A stretch of 64,000 nt of DNA from Chrysophaeum taylorii (lineage: Eukaryota > Sar > Pelagophyceae > Pelagomonadales > Pelagomonadaceae). Both the position numbers and the translations under genes were made by a program. Within the stretch, counting starts at the first letter, position 1, and each line of letters starts with the position of its first letter. Below the pieces are notes generated by a model, which searched no databases, was not told the origin of the DNA, and saw only the letters and a list, made by a program, of their open reading frames with translations. The stretch lies in contig JAQMWT010000529.1 in the NCBI GenBank assembly GCA_029834535.1, forward strand, positions 186,001 to 250,000, written 5' to 3'. Shown here piece after piece: positions 21,486-31,827 of this stretch.

Positions 21486-21900
21486 CCGCGGACACCCTGC
21501 AGACTCGGAGCAGCCGCCGCAGGCGCAAGTGTGCCTTGGACGCCGACATACGCAGATACAGCTAGACGGCAGGCACGGACGTCCCACGAGTGCGGTTAGA
21601 CAGCGGATACGGCTGTGGACGCAGCTCCGTAGCAGATGCGGACAGCCCCAGATGCGGACACGCCGCGGAGCCGCGGATGCGGACACGCCGTGGATGCGGG
21701 TAACACACGGATGCGGTGGACACGCGGCGGACGCGGACACGCGGCGGACGCGGACATGCCCCGCCACGAACGGATGCGGATAACGCGCGGACGCGGGCCC
21801 GAGCGGATGCGGACAACGTCGCGGATTCGGATAGCCCCGCCACGAGCGGATGCGGATAACGCGCGGACGCGGATGACGAGCGGATACGGACGCGCGTAAA
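21486..21900. repeat. Right array of GCGGATGCGGACA-type words
   Basis: About 20 degenerate units of 15-24 bp built on GCGGATGCGGACACGCC, mostly in one orientation. Multiple subterminal copies of a short word are typical transposase-binding arrays of DNA transposons. Confidence 0.75.
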
Positions 21901-21930
21901 ATGTCCGCGAGCATCTTAAGCTCTCTATCT

Positions 21931-22780
21931 GCGCGTCGCGCTGAGGTCATTGGCAGAACCTATGCCGCACAAGCTGCAGTTTGTTGTGTCTCTAAGTGAT
22001 GTGCTCCCTCGGAGGTTACTTACCCGTGATGTTGAATAAACGGGCGCTGTGCTCGCGCGTTCTGGCAAATCATCACATCTGGCGGTGTTTTAAAGGACGA
22101 GATGCACTTCACTCCGCACCTTGCGGCGGCATTGTTTTCGGTGAATATGGCCTCGTCCTCTGGTCATGTGACCTCGAGTGGGTGTGCGGGGTGAACGCCA
22201 AATAATATTCTGAATACGTCTTCACCTTTGTGTCGAGTCTCTCCAGCATCTTGGCGTGTCGGTGGTGTCGAGCAGATGTGGATGACTCTTCTTCCACACG
22301 CACGCATTTCTGTCCTAAGACTCGGGGCTGGCTTGTTGTCGCGTTTTTCCTTCCAGCGGGCCATCTTTTTTTCTTTTGGGGCTTGCTCGACTCTGGTCGC
22401 GCGGCGGCTTGGTGGAATTGCGCCTCTTCGCGCATACGAGCTTGCGGATGCCTCTACCTTTGCTTGTCCGGAGAGGTCGGCAGGTGCAAGTCAATCATGG
22501 CACGCGCACCGTGTAGGTCAAAAAAAATCCTCAACTCAACCCTGAAGCAGCGCTCTGGGGGTTTGTTTATTCAGATGTCGTCCCTAAAATAGTCATCAGA
22601 AGAAGAAGAACGTGTCGCTTTCCGAGTATGTGCCCACATCCCACTTTTGACAACGGCGCGACGTATTGATGCGGTTCCTGTGCCGCCATACTACTCGCGA
22701 GCACGATTTTGCGGGACTGGTTGAGAGAGCTCATGTTATTAGTCGAGCCGTGAGGGTTAGTGAAAAAGAAGAAGAATCGA
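21931..22780. other. Intergenic, no gene seen
   Basis: Lies between the transposon relic and the co-chaperone gene. ORFs are short or antisense to the next gene. Nothing recognisable. Confidence 0.6.
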
Positions 22781-24153
22781 ATGGACGCCGATGGCGGGTT
22801 GCTCAAGTTCTTTCGCGGGAGCGAGGAGGAGGTGTTGTCGCGGTGCGCGCAGCATCCCGCGATCCGCGAGCATCTCGCCGACGCGGCGTTCGTGGCCAAG
22901 GTGCGGTCGATGAGCGAGCGGGCGCGGGCGGCGACGGAGCCGGCGAAGTTCGCCGAGTTGGGGCGCGAGCTCATGCAAGACCCGCGGCTGACGCAGTGTG
23001 CCATGTTGGGGGCCGGGGTAAACTTGACGGTGGACGAGGCGGACATGCGGAAGGCCGAACGGACGGGAGACATCGAGAAACGGTCGCCGCTTCGCGTCGA
23101 CGACCTCGTAGAAGCCGAAAGGTGCGAGAATCCCGCGGAGGCTCGAGCCAAGGGGACGAGCGCGTACGCGAAATCTCCCGCCAAGGCATTGGCCTTTTGG
23201 GTGCGGGCGCTGCGTTTCCGGCGGGACGAAGGCATCCCCGACGAACCGCGGGAGGCTGCCGCGTTGTACTCGAATATCGCTCAGGCGTTGCTCAAGCTAG
23301 GGCATCCCGGCCGCGCCGAGCAGGCGGCGAGCCGTGCCCTCAAGTACTACGACGCTCCCCACGACGTGTTTGTGGCGCCGGAAAAAAGGACGACGTTGGC
23401 GGCGCGAAGAAGAAGGCGTTGTACCGGCGCGCGCTGGCGCGAGAGGCGTTGAGGAAGTACGAGCTGGCCCTCGAGGACGCGAAACAGGTCGACGAAACCC
23501 TCGCCGCGCGCCTCGAGAAACTCGTCGACGTCGACGCCAAGCAGCGAGTCGAGAAAGTGAAGCGAAAGCAGGAAGAAAATAAAGTCGGGAAAACGAGAGC
23601 TTCCGGGCTCGAGCTGTCCCGGTCGAAAGCGAACGGCTCCTCCGAGCTCGGCTACTTGGAGGAGAGGGACTACTCGCACGACATTCGCAAGCGCCTCAAC
23701 TCCCGCGTCCTCGATATCCAGGTCGACCTCGGCAACTCGGCCTACGTCCAGATCACCGAGCTCCGCGATCAGACGACGGCGAGCGTCGCCGTCACCCTCA
23801 AGCGCGGCGCCAGAGCGCTCTACTACGACCTCGACGTCCACTGCTCGTGGGTCGCGCATCCCGAACCCACCTTCGACCTCGACGAGGACGACGAGGCGAG
23901 GCCTATAAAGGGTACTATTCGCCTCTACAACGTCTCTCACGAGACCGACTACGACCCGGGGGCCGACCCTAACGTCGCCTTTATGTACCAGTTGGGCTAC
24001 CAGGGATTCCCGCCACCTTGGTTCGACGGAAAATACGCCACCGACCAAGCCCCCGTTTGGGCCAAGCGCCTCATCGACGGAGCCCACTCGCTATACGAGG
24101 CTCTTGCCCTCGACGTGAAGGCCATGCTCGACGACTTCAAACAAGCCAAGTAG
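22781..24153 (+). CDS. STI1(DP)-TPR-Aha1N fusion, Hsp90 co-chaperone-like (442 aa)
   Basis: ATG at 22,781. The N terminus is an STI1/DP domain: LLKFFRGSEEEVLSRC, then helices, then ELMQDPRLTQCAMLGAG (about residues 5-90). A TPR region follows (KGTSAYAKSP, AALYSNIAQALLKLG, KALYRRALAREALRKYELAL), then a domain with YVQITELRDQTTASVAVTLK, ALYYDLDVHCSWVA and IKGTIRLYNVSHETD, matching the Aha1 N-terminal domain. STI1/Hop-type TPR proteins dock on Hsp70/Hsp90 tails and Aha1 stimulates the Hsp90 ATPase, so a single chain may do both. Two frames must be joined between 23,366 and 23,409. A 44-bp GT-AG intron there fits TPR spacing best. The alternative is one missing A in an A6 run at 23,382-23,387. 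Confidence 0.75.
23366..23409 (+). other. Probable intron, 44 bp
   Basis: GTGTTT donor, CGAAG acceptor. Removal joins the frames in phase and leaves a near-standard TPR spacing (37 residues rather than 34). The splice sites are weak, and an A6 homopolymer error inside it is an alternative. Confidence 0.45.
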
Positions 24154-24718
24154 TAGTACTCCCTCCCTCTCTCTCTCTCTCTCCGAAGGGGGGTCTTATT
24201 TTTTTTTTTAATAGAGTCCCTGGGACAAGTACGTCCATCCTACAGAACGCGACTGTCCGTCGAACTACGACCGCCGTCGTTTTTTTCAGCAATAATATCA
24301 AGACAAGTGTATATGGTGGAGGAACCGCGCCGAGGAGCGCGTGCCTAGATCTCGGATTGCGGCGCACTAGATCGGACGGCCTCTCGCAGCTTGAGACTTG
24401 ACTTGTTGTCGCGAAAGGTTCTCAACGAGACGCACGGACCGCGTTCGCCACCACTTCGAGTCGTTGCAGCACAAGACCGTCGGGCGCACTTGGTGCTCCC
24501 CCCAAAATTGGCGGAGCGCGACAAATATTATAAAACCGCAAGGCTCTGAGTCTCCGAATATCAAGGGTAGGCAACCGGCGCATCCTGGGCAACGGCGTCG
24601 CTCGCGACAGATCCAGGGCTGGTATCATCGGACGGTCTCGCGAGCGAAATGACATGACTTTTCAACCTCGAGTATTCTATTTATCCTTCTGGCAAAAATA
24701 AATAAATAAATCCTGTTG
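24154..24718. other. Intergenic, no gene seen
   Basis: Begins with a CT-rich tract just after the stop, and ends with (AAAT)n at about 24,695-24,710 beside the retrotransposon insertion site. No protein-like ORF. Confidence 0.65.
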
Positions 24719-24793
24719 TGTGAGGAAGCTATGACACTTACCCCTGCACCACGTCCCCATTATAGTTCTCTCATCCCCATTTCAGTTCTCACA
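24719..24793 (+). repeat. 5' LTR, 75 bp
   Basis: Identical by eye to 28,601-28,675. Starts TGTGAGGAAG and ends TTCTCACA. Very short for a Copia LTR. Confidence 0.88.
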
Positions 24794-27700
24794 TGGTAGC
24801 AGGTGTTCGTTAGACGATTGTCGCAGCGGGGCAAAGATAGCGGAAACACAGGCTGGTACATATGATGGCGGTGTACCAGACGTCTGATGAGAACGTTGCC
24901 TTTGGGCAGATAGGTTGCATGGTGCATGGTGACCAGGTTATGACGATGGTTGGAGTCGACAGAAGCAAAAACAGGCGTAAGCAGGTTTGATACGAACGTG
25001 GGTGTTTGGTTGTTGTGGTGCGAGCAAGTTGCCATGGGCACGACCGCGTCCTGTACGCGAAAATGGAAGACTTCGGACGCGCCTGCGGTGTAAGGAACGA
25101 ACACAGGTAGACCAGGCTGCTGTATGCCAGCCTGCTGTGACAGATAAGAAAGTGGCCCGTTTTCGCATTCGCAAGAACGAAATTGCCATATGGGCCAACG
25201 TTGGAGGAGCAAGCGGCGAGCTTCGCTCGTCATACTCGAATAGGCTGCGGTAGAAGTTGGCGACAGTGGCAAAACAGTTGTGGCACGTAAGAACGTTGCA
25301 GATAGCTTGCAGATAGCGTCGCAGTGGCACGTAAGAACATTGCAGATAGCGTCGCGGGTGCTGAGCACGGAATTCACGTCGATAGCAAAACCGAATTTTA
25401 AAGGTCAGAAAAGCGGCGAAAAAGCGATAGTGCGTGAAGGAGAACCACAAATCACACAGCAAAGAAGCGTCTGTCCAGGATCCCGAAGATGAGCGATCCA
25501 ACCACATAGGAAGCACGAAAACTGCGCACGCGAAAAATTGAGAGGCACAGCTTAGTTGTGGCAGGTGAAATGCGCGATGGAACGTGATTCGCTGGTTTTA
25601 CCAAAACCGACAAGCACAACGAGGAGTGGATCAACGAATAGGTGAAAATGCACAACGGGGAGTGGATCAACGAATAGCTGAAAATACAGAACGAGGAGGG
25701 GAGCAACGACGAGGTGAAAAGACAGAACGAGGAGAGGAGCAACGACGAGGGGAAAATACAGGACGAGGGGTGGAGCAACGAATAGCGGAAAATACAGAAC
25801 GAGGCGCCTGTGCAATGGGAGCTAAAAACAAAAAACGAGGGGCTTCCGTGGGATGGGGTTGTTGATGTGCTTGCATCAGACATTCGGCGGTACACACGCT
25901 GACTTGGAATTATCTTGATTGGCAGAAAGGTGCAAAGATGTGTAATAGGTGGTGGTATTAAGAAAAGCGGCGGAGTGGAACTAGAATCAGTCAAGGTTGG
26001 AAGCGGCGGAGTGGAACTAGAATCAGTCAAGGTTGGAGTAGGCATAGGAGCAGAAAAGGTAGTGTTACTGGTGGTTTTGGTGGGTTGGTGTTGTGTGTGG
26101 CGATCCTCAGTGGCAACAATCGTCTAACGCACGCCATCATATGCACTTTTGTCGCTATTGTTCTTCAGACCTCGATTTTGCTGACAGTTTCACTTACCCG
26201 ATTTCCTGCAATGTCAACCACCGAAGGAACTTCAACGTTGTTCTGACTTTCTCGAATCACGCTTCCAAGCTCTCGTCTATTGTTCCCACATTGTCCGCTG
26301 TTCTTCCGCTGTTGCCCCCTTGCCCCTTGTTTGATGAGAATGCGCCGGTTTCACTGGGACTGATCACCCCATCACGTGAACCGACCATTCTACGAGCTCG
26401 AGAGAAAACAACTGAAAGTGCAAAAGAGAGAAAACAACAGAAAGTGCAAAACAAAGTCGTGCCAAACGGGGCCGACCGCGCAAAGTCGACCAGCGCGCGT
26501 TGCAACAACCAACAAACTTTTTTTTTACGGGCCATTCTGTTTCATCCTGTCACAATGTTGATACGGGCCATTCCAATGTTGATACGGGCCATTCTGATGT
26601 CGATACGGGCCATTCTGTTTCCTCCTGTCACGATGTTGATTCTGTTTCCTCTGTCGCTTCTGTTTCCCCCTGTAACTCTTTGTATGTCTCTTCTGTTAGC
26701 TTTCGTTTGTTAGTTCATTAGGTCTTCCTTCCCCTTCGTTTAGCTAACACCCTTGTTGATCCTCATGCACACGTTTATTACTCTGCTTCCGAAGAACTGT
26801 CGCAATATTCCGACCTTGACGGATACACTATCACTTCTACCCATCTACGTGAAGCTTTAGCTCCGACCAATCCTGAGCGTCCTGGCTGGTTGCAAGCCAT
26901 CGCTAAAGAATACAGCTCTCTTGGTCAGCTTGGTTGCTGGGATGTTATGCGCCTTCCTTCGACGTTTTCTGGCAACATTTGTACCCTCAAGTGGATCCTC
27001 CGCAAGAAGTATGACTCTGGCCGCTTCAAATCGTACAAGGCTCGCCTCGTTGTCCGCGGTTACACCCAGGTTCACGGCATTGCTTACCACGACACGTGCC
27101 GTCCTGTAGATGTCATCTCTGCTTTCATACAAGCCCCTGTCTGGCGTTGCTGTTCATGACTGGGATTTGCATAAGTTGGATGTCAACTCCGCTTTTATCC
27201 AAGCTCTCATTGACGAAGACATCTATGTCTGGCCACCCGAAGGCTATGCTCCTCGCCAACCCACCGATGGTTCCAAAATCGTTTACAAGCTCCGTCGCTC
27301 TTGGTATGGTTGCAAACAAGCTTGTCGCAATTGGTGGCTTTATTTGGAACGCTTCCTTCTCAATGATTGTGGCTTCGTCCGCGGATCTGGTGACACTTGC
27401 CATTACAAGCTCGTGCTCAATTCTACCGTGGTCCTCCGTCTCGTTCTGGTCGTTGATGATCTTCTTGTGGCGCACCCTCGTCATTGCATTGGCCATTACC
27501 AAGCCTTTTTCCTCCGTTTCCGCGCTTTCACTGACGTCAATGATCTTGATCTCACCTCTTACGTTGGTCTTTGCATCACGCGTGCTCGCCCTCGGAGAAC
27601 CCTCACTCTTGACCAATCCCATGCTATCCGTGAAATCCTTACCGAACATCGCTTCATCAACAGTAAACCCGAACTCACTCCCGCTCCCAAAGGTCTTCAT

Positions 27701-28600
27701 CTTTCTGCGGCTGATTGTCCGGCTCCTGGTTCTCCAGATCACATCTTCATGGCACGCATCCCTTTTCGCCGTATTGTTGGCTGTGTCCTCTTCATCTCCA
27801 TCATGACTCGTCCTGATATCACTTGGTCCGTCAATCAGTGTGCGCGTTTTTTCACACAATCCTGGTAAACCCCACTGGCACGCTTGGCACGCTTTATCTC
27901 CCACTCTACGTTATCTCAATGGCTCTCACGATCTTGCCCTTGTTCTTGGTCGCGATTCTACCCTTCGTCTCTGTGGTTATTCCGACTCCAGCTGGGCCGA
28001 CGACCCTGATGACCGCCACTCCACAGCTGTTTCTTTATTTTCTCTGCTGGCTCTATGATCGCCTACTGCTCCCGCTCGCAGTACTTACTTGCTCGCTCTT
28101 CTTTTGAAGCTGAATTGCTCGCTCTTTACGCCGCTACTGCTGAGCTCTCTTGGTTTCTCAAACTTTTGTGATGACTTTGATCTCCCTCGTCACACCGTCC
28201 CAATGTATGATGATAATAGCACCACCGTCACCCAAGTCCGTCTCCAATGTCTCACACGGCGCACCCGCCATATTGACATTCGCTTTTACAGTACCGCCGA
28301 ATATCATCACAACCACATCATTGATCTCAAACACATACCCCGCCTTCACAATCTTAGCGACATTTTCACCCGCAGTACGGAAGCTCCTTCCTTCCTCCGG
28401 CTTCGCGCTCTTTACCTCACTTCGTGATCTTCGCCCTGATCTCTGCTGTTTTCTTGCCACAATGCCTCTGTGACGTCTTCCTTCAAGCTTCTCCTCTGTG
28501 AGGATCTCACTTACCCCTTTTTCCTTTTTCTTTCTTTTTCCAGCACCTGTGTGAGGACCTCACTTACCCCTTTTTCCTTTTCTTTCTTTTCCAGCACCTG

Positions 28601-28675
28601 TGTGAGGAAGCTATGACACTTACCCCTGCACCACGTCCCCATTATAGTTCTCTCATCCCCATTTCAGTTCTCACA
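28601..28675 (+). repeat. 3' LTR, 75 bp
   Basis: Identical to the left LTR. It is preceded by a pyrimidine-rich, partly duplicated tract (about 28,500-28,600) containing two GCACCTGTGTGAGGA words. Confidence 0.88.
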
Positions 28676-28955
28676 TGTTGTGTTGTTGTTGATGGGCACG
28701 GAGCAAGAATATAATATTGTTTAAGATTTATAACTTACCCTCGGTCGGTCGGACACTTCGCTGCAAGCAGGATCGCGTCACTCGAATTCCGTCGAGAGTT
28801 AGGCGTACATTTATAGTAGGAGTAGGGTGGTACTAGACACGATTTTCTGGAACACGATGTACTAAAGTATATTTTTCCGAAGTGTGTGGCACATGTCGTG
28901 TGGAGTCGCCTAAAGCGTTCCTTTCTAAAGTCAACGACGAGAAACAACAATTGAG

Positions 28956-30293
28956 ATGGAGACACGAACTATATGCACGGTGAAACGAGCAGAGGTATTG
29001 TTGGTGGGCGACGGCTTGGACGAGACAGGAAAGGTGCTCGCGTCAATGGCGCCCGATCTGGATGTGCAGTGGCGCGTTGCCTGCGATGTTTTCGCCGCAC
29101 GGCATTTGATGGGCACCGAGCCGGCGATGGTGATGGTCGCAGGGGACAAGGCGGCGGTCGAGATCGCGCGGTGCCTGCGAGAGGACGCCAAGCGCCTCGA
29201 AAGGCGGCCGGCGTTCGTGGCCTTGGTCCACCCGAGCCTGGCGCACGTCTTCGCGGCGGCGGCGAAGACGCTCGACGAAACCGCGGCCGTCGACGCCTGG
29301 GGCTACGTGACGTCGGGCTGCTTTGACGAGATCGTCGCCGCGCCGATCATACCCGCGACGGCCCACTCGCTCGTGTCCCGGTTGCTGAGGCCGAGGGCCG
29401 TTGCGGGTCGCGACAGGCCTCGACCGCCGGCGCGCGAGCCCAAGCGGCCGAGGACCGCTGCCCCGGACAAAAGAGCGGTGGTACCGCGCTTCGCGCTCGT
29501 CAAGCGCGTCGTTCGGCGCATGATGCTCATGCCATATTCCGGAAAAGAGCCGGAAGAGGGGCTCAAGGTTGAGATGTGCGACCCTGCGCTCGCGCTCGTT
29601 CTCGGTTACGAAGACCCCGGGGAGCTCAAGGGCAAGGATTTCCTCGAAGATATAATTGTCCACAACATCGACCCCGAGGTTCGCGACAAGGTCAAACACC
29701 GTCTCGCCGGCGTCGGCGGCGACGTCTGCGTGTGCTTGGCCAAAAAATCGGGCGATCCTTCGACGCCGTTCAAGCTGCGAGTCGCCGCGCTCCGCCGCGC
29801 CGGATCCTTCAGACCCGTCATCGTCCACCTCATACCCTGCGCGGAAGAAGCCGCCATCCTCAAGCATCGCCACCTCTGGACCTTGAAAAACGAGCCACCA
29901 CCAGACCCCTACGTCCAACGCCGCGTTTTCTCGTCGACGCCTCCGCTCGGAATGGGTGGAATTCCCGCACCAGCGACATCGCTCCTCTCGCCCGTAGAGA
30001 TGCTCGCCCACCCGGCGGCTTCGACGACTAATAACGCTTCCTTCGCACCCCGGGACGGGTCGCCGTGCTCTGCGAACCTCGTCCTCTCGCCTCCTCACAG
30101 GCCCTCTAAGCTCCACCTCAGTCTCTGCCCGCCCTCGCCTGGGGCCATTTGGAACTATTCCCACGTCGCGCCCCATCTGCCGCCGCCCCACACCACCACT
30201 TCGTTTTGCACGGCGCGACGTCCGCCGCCGCAGGCACAGCAGCTCCAGGCTACTACTACCTTCCTTGGCTCCTCGACACTCTTATTCTCCTAA
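28956..30293 (+). CDS. Receiver-like plus PAS-like domain protein (445 aa)
   Basis: Starts at ATG 28,956, about 280 bp beyond the retrotransposon. Residues 10-130 look like a CheY-type receiver fold (AEVLLVGDGLDETGKVLASM, AMVMVAGD, PAFVALVHP), but the usual phosphoacceptor Asp at the end of strand 3 is not evident, so it may be a pseudo-receiver. After a basic, nuclear-signal-like stretch (REPKRPRTA), residues about 205-300 resemble a PAS domain (DPALALVLGYEDPGELKGKD, FLEDIIV, then strands to VIVHLIP). The last 130 residues are Pro/Ser/Thr-rich and probably disordered. It may act in nuclear signalling or transcription. The domain calls are moderate and no partner is visible nearby. Confidence 0.6.
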   Translation: METRTICTVKRAEVLLVGDGLDETGKVLASMAPDLDVQWRVACDVFAARHLMGTEPAMVMVAGDKAAVEIARCLREDAKRLERRPAFVALVHPSLAHVFAAAAKTLDETAAVDAWGYVTSGCFDEIVAAPIIPATAHSLVSRLLRPRAVAGRDRPRPPAREPKRPRTAAPDKRAVVPRFALVKRVVRRMMLMPYSGKEPEEGLKVEMCDPALALVLGYEDPGELKGKDFLEDIIVHNIDPEVRDKVKHRLAGVGGDVCVCLAKKSGDPSTPFKLRVAALRRAGSFRPVIVHLIPCAEEAAILKHRHLWTLKNEPPPDPYVQRRVFSSTPPLGMGGIPAPATSLLSPVEMLAHPAASTTNNASFAPRDGSPCSANLVLSPPHRPSKLHLSLCPPSPGAIWNYSHVAPHLPPPHTTTSFCTARRPPPQAQQLQATTTFLGSSTLLFS

Positions 30294-30879
30294 TATTGTT
30301 CTCTGCCTTGGACATCGAGCATCTTATTAATCATAACTCGCAGTAACTAAATTCACGCACCCTTTTTGGAACCACGAAACACGAAGACTTTTTAGCCAGA
30401 GCACGAAGACTTTTTAGCCAGAGCACGAAGACTTTTTAGCCAGAGTACGTCGCGTGGTACGCAGCAGGATATTCTTTCTTTATCACCCATAGGAGACTGG
30501 ACGGGCTCATATATTCCGGCCGGGTCGGCGATATCAGTCAGTCAGTCACTCAGTCAGTCAGTATCTCTCTCCGACCGACGTCGCGACACGGACCTCATTT
30601 TTATCATCACCATTACGTGCGGCGTTTCGACCCTTTTTAATTAATTAATCACGAGATTGTCGCCTTGAACCGGCCGCGCGCGTGATCATACCGAATTTCA
30701 ACGACTCGAACGAGCTCCTCGACACGCAGGCAGCTTAGGGCGATTCCGACCGCGTTAAGCAACACGCACAATAATCGAAAAGCTACTACAACAACACCTT
30801 TTGGCTCGATCGACACAATTCTTTTCCGCTGCCGTTGGGTCACCAAACGGAGAATATGTCGTAGAAATTGCGTTTTCGG
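30294..30879. other. Intergenic, with short repeats
   Basis: Contains three 22-bp tandem units (30,381-30,446), a CAGT-rich run at about 30,534-30,562 and TTAATTAATTAAT near 30,640. No gene seen. Confidence 0.7.
30381..30446. repeat. 22-bp unit, three tandem copies
   Basis: Unit ACGAAGACTTTTTAGCCAGA plus GC (GT in the last), nearly perfect. It lies midway between the PAS-like and transporter genes. Confidence 0.95.
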
Positions 30880-31827
30880 ATGAGGCGGCTGACAGGCGTG
30901 GGCCTCGCCCTCGCGGGCGCCCTCGCCATCTCTCCCGATGCGTTGTGCTTGTTGCTCGCTTCAAGACATTCGACCGCAGCCACCGTCACCTTCGCCCGAC
31001 TCGTCTTGTGCGGCGCTGCCTACTTCGCGATAGGGCTTGGACGTCGCGAGCGGCTTCCCTGGACGTGGGAAGCCGCGGTGCTGGCGGTACTCGTCGGCTA
31101 CATCACGGCCGCCATGACGTTTGCCTTTCTTTTCACCTACACGGCAACCGCGGTCGTCCTGTTCGCATTGGGACCCGTTTGGGCAGCTCTCATGAGCTAC
31201 TTCTGGCTCGGTGATCCTCTCGAGCGTCGGACAGTGTGCGCCATCGTTCTGGCTATCGTCGGCGTCGGGATCATCGCTGGATCCGTGAACGGCAGCGATC
31301 TCGTAGGCTCGGCTTTGGCCTTCTTTGCCGGCATTTGCTATGCCGCGTACCTCACTATCGTCAGAAGGGCTCGACTCCAGGACATCGCGTACCTTGCCGG
31401 GGCGGGATGCCTCGGCGCCGCCTCGATCCTCATCGCAGTCGTCCCCGTGGCAGTCCCGACCACGCCGCTCTTCTACGGCGCCGTCGCCGGAAGCGTCGCC
31501 GGTGCGTGCGCTTTTTACGTCGCTCAAGGCCGCGCGGTCTATTATATTACCGCCGCCGAGACCTCCCTCTGCACCATCATCGAGGTCCCCTTCGCGGCAA
31601 CCTGGGTCTACCTCGCCTGCAACCAGACCCCGCCTCTCGCCACGCTCTGCGCTGGGGCTCTCATCGTCCTCGTCCTTCTCGTCCACGAGTCAATCCCCGT
31701 TCTCTGCGACACCGCGATCACCGTGCCCGTCGACGACACCAAAAATGCCGTCGACTCGAAGGACTCCGACGCCTCGGACGCAGTTAACTCCTCCTTCGCC
31801 TCGTATGGGGCAACAGACCAACCCTAG
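30880..31827 (+). CDS. EamA-type drug/metabolite transporter (315 aa)
   Basis: The first in-frame ATG is 30,880 (MRRLTGVGLALAGALAISPD). About ten membrane spans in two similar halves of five, with motifs typical of the EamA/DMT superfamily: RLVLCGAAYFAIG in span 2 of the first half, FALGPVWAALMSYFWLGDPL before span 5, and in the second half AAETSLCTIIEVPFAATWVY, the counterpart position. A hydrophilic Asp/Ser-rich tail of about 40 residues follows. DMT proteins move metabolites such as sugar phosphates, nucleotide sugars or amino acids; the substrate cannot be inferred. A plastid or Golgi targeting peptide is not evident. Confidence 0.85.
   Translation: MRRLTGVGLALAGALAISPDALCLLLASRHSTAATVTFARLVLCGAAYFAIGLGRRERLPWTWEAAVLAVLVGYITAAMTFAFLFTYTATAVVLFALGPVWAALMSYFWLGDPLERRTVCAIVLAIVGVGIIAGSVNGSDLVGSALAFFAGICYAAYLTIVRRARLQDIAYLAGAGCLGAASILIAVVPVAVPTTPLFYGAVAGSVAGACAFYVAQGRAVYYITAAETSLCTIIEVPFAATWVYLACNQTPPLATLCAGALIVLVLLVHESIPVLCDTAITVPVDDTKNAVDSKDSDASDAVNSSFASYGATDQP

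Larger units (their letters stand above)
18778..21922 (+). mobile_element. Decayed DNA transposon, hAT-like
   Basis: Between two identical 8-bp words (CTCTATCT at 18,770-18,777 and 21,923-21,930, the size of a hAT target duplication) lie two arrays of GCGGATGCGGACA-like words and, between them, fragments of a transposase-like protein. Near 20,760-20,930 two frames give EERVFRITKL and then LLKAFVIIKHNFPVFLEE, resembling the hAT C-terminal dimerisation region (ERVF followed by L..FIKHN). Upstream fragments at 19,175-19,768 and 20,338-20,620 carry acidic and basic protein-like runs. Several frameshifts and stops interrupt it. The terminal inverted repeats are weak (TAAAGAAGCTCACGG against TTAAGATGCTCGCGG, offset by a few bases), so the ends are provisional. 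Confidence 0.5.
24719..28675 (+). mobile_element. Copia-family (Ty1) LTR retrotransposon, broken coding region, young ends
   Basis: The boundaries are clear: 75-bp terminal repeats beginning TGTGAG and ending CTCACA, and a 5-bp target duplication TGTTG at 24,714-24,718 and 28,676-28,680. Next to the left repeat, TGGTAGCAGG resembles a primer-binding site for initiator tRNA-Met. The right half (about 26,760-28,430) carries Copia-type reverse transcriptase and RNase H remains in the usual order (KARLVVRGYTQ, LDVNSAFIQA, VVDDLLVA). The coding region is broken several times, and no gag, protease or integrase part is recognisable. The left half instead holds tandem repeats of about 36 bp (25,580-25,810) and an unassigned open stretch on the opposite strand. 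The two ends look identical, so the insertion is probably recent even though its genes are dead. It may have been copied by proteins of a relative. Confidence 0.85.

Noticed and set aside
24760-25377. A 205-codon open stretch on the minus strand within the Copia element as a host gene
   Set aside because: It lies inside the element and overlaps its left LTR, with no known family. Treated as part of the fossil.
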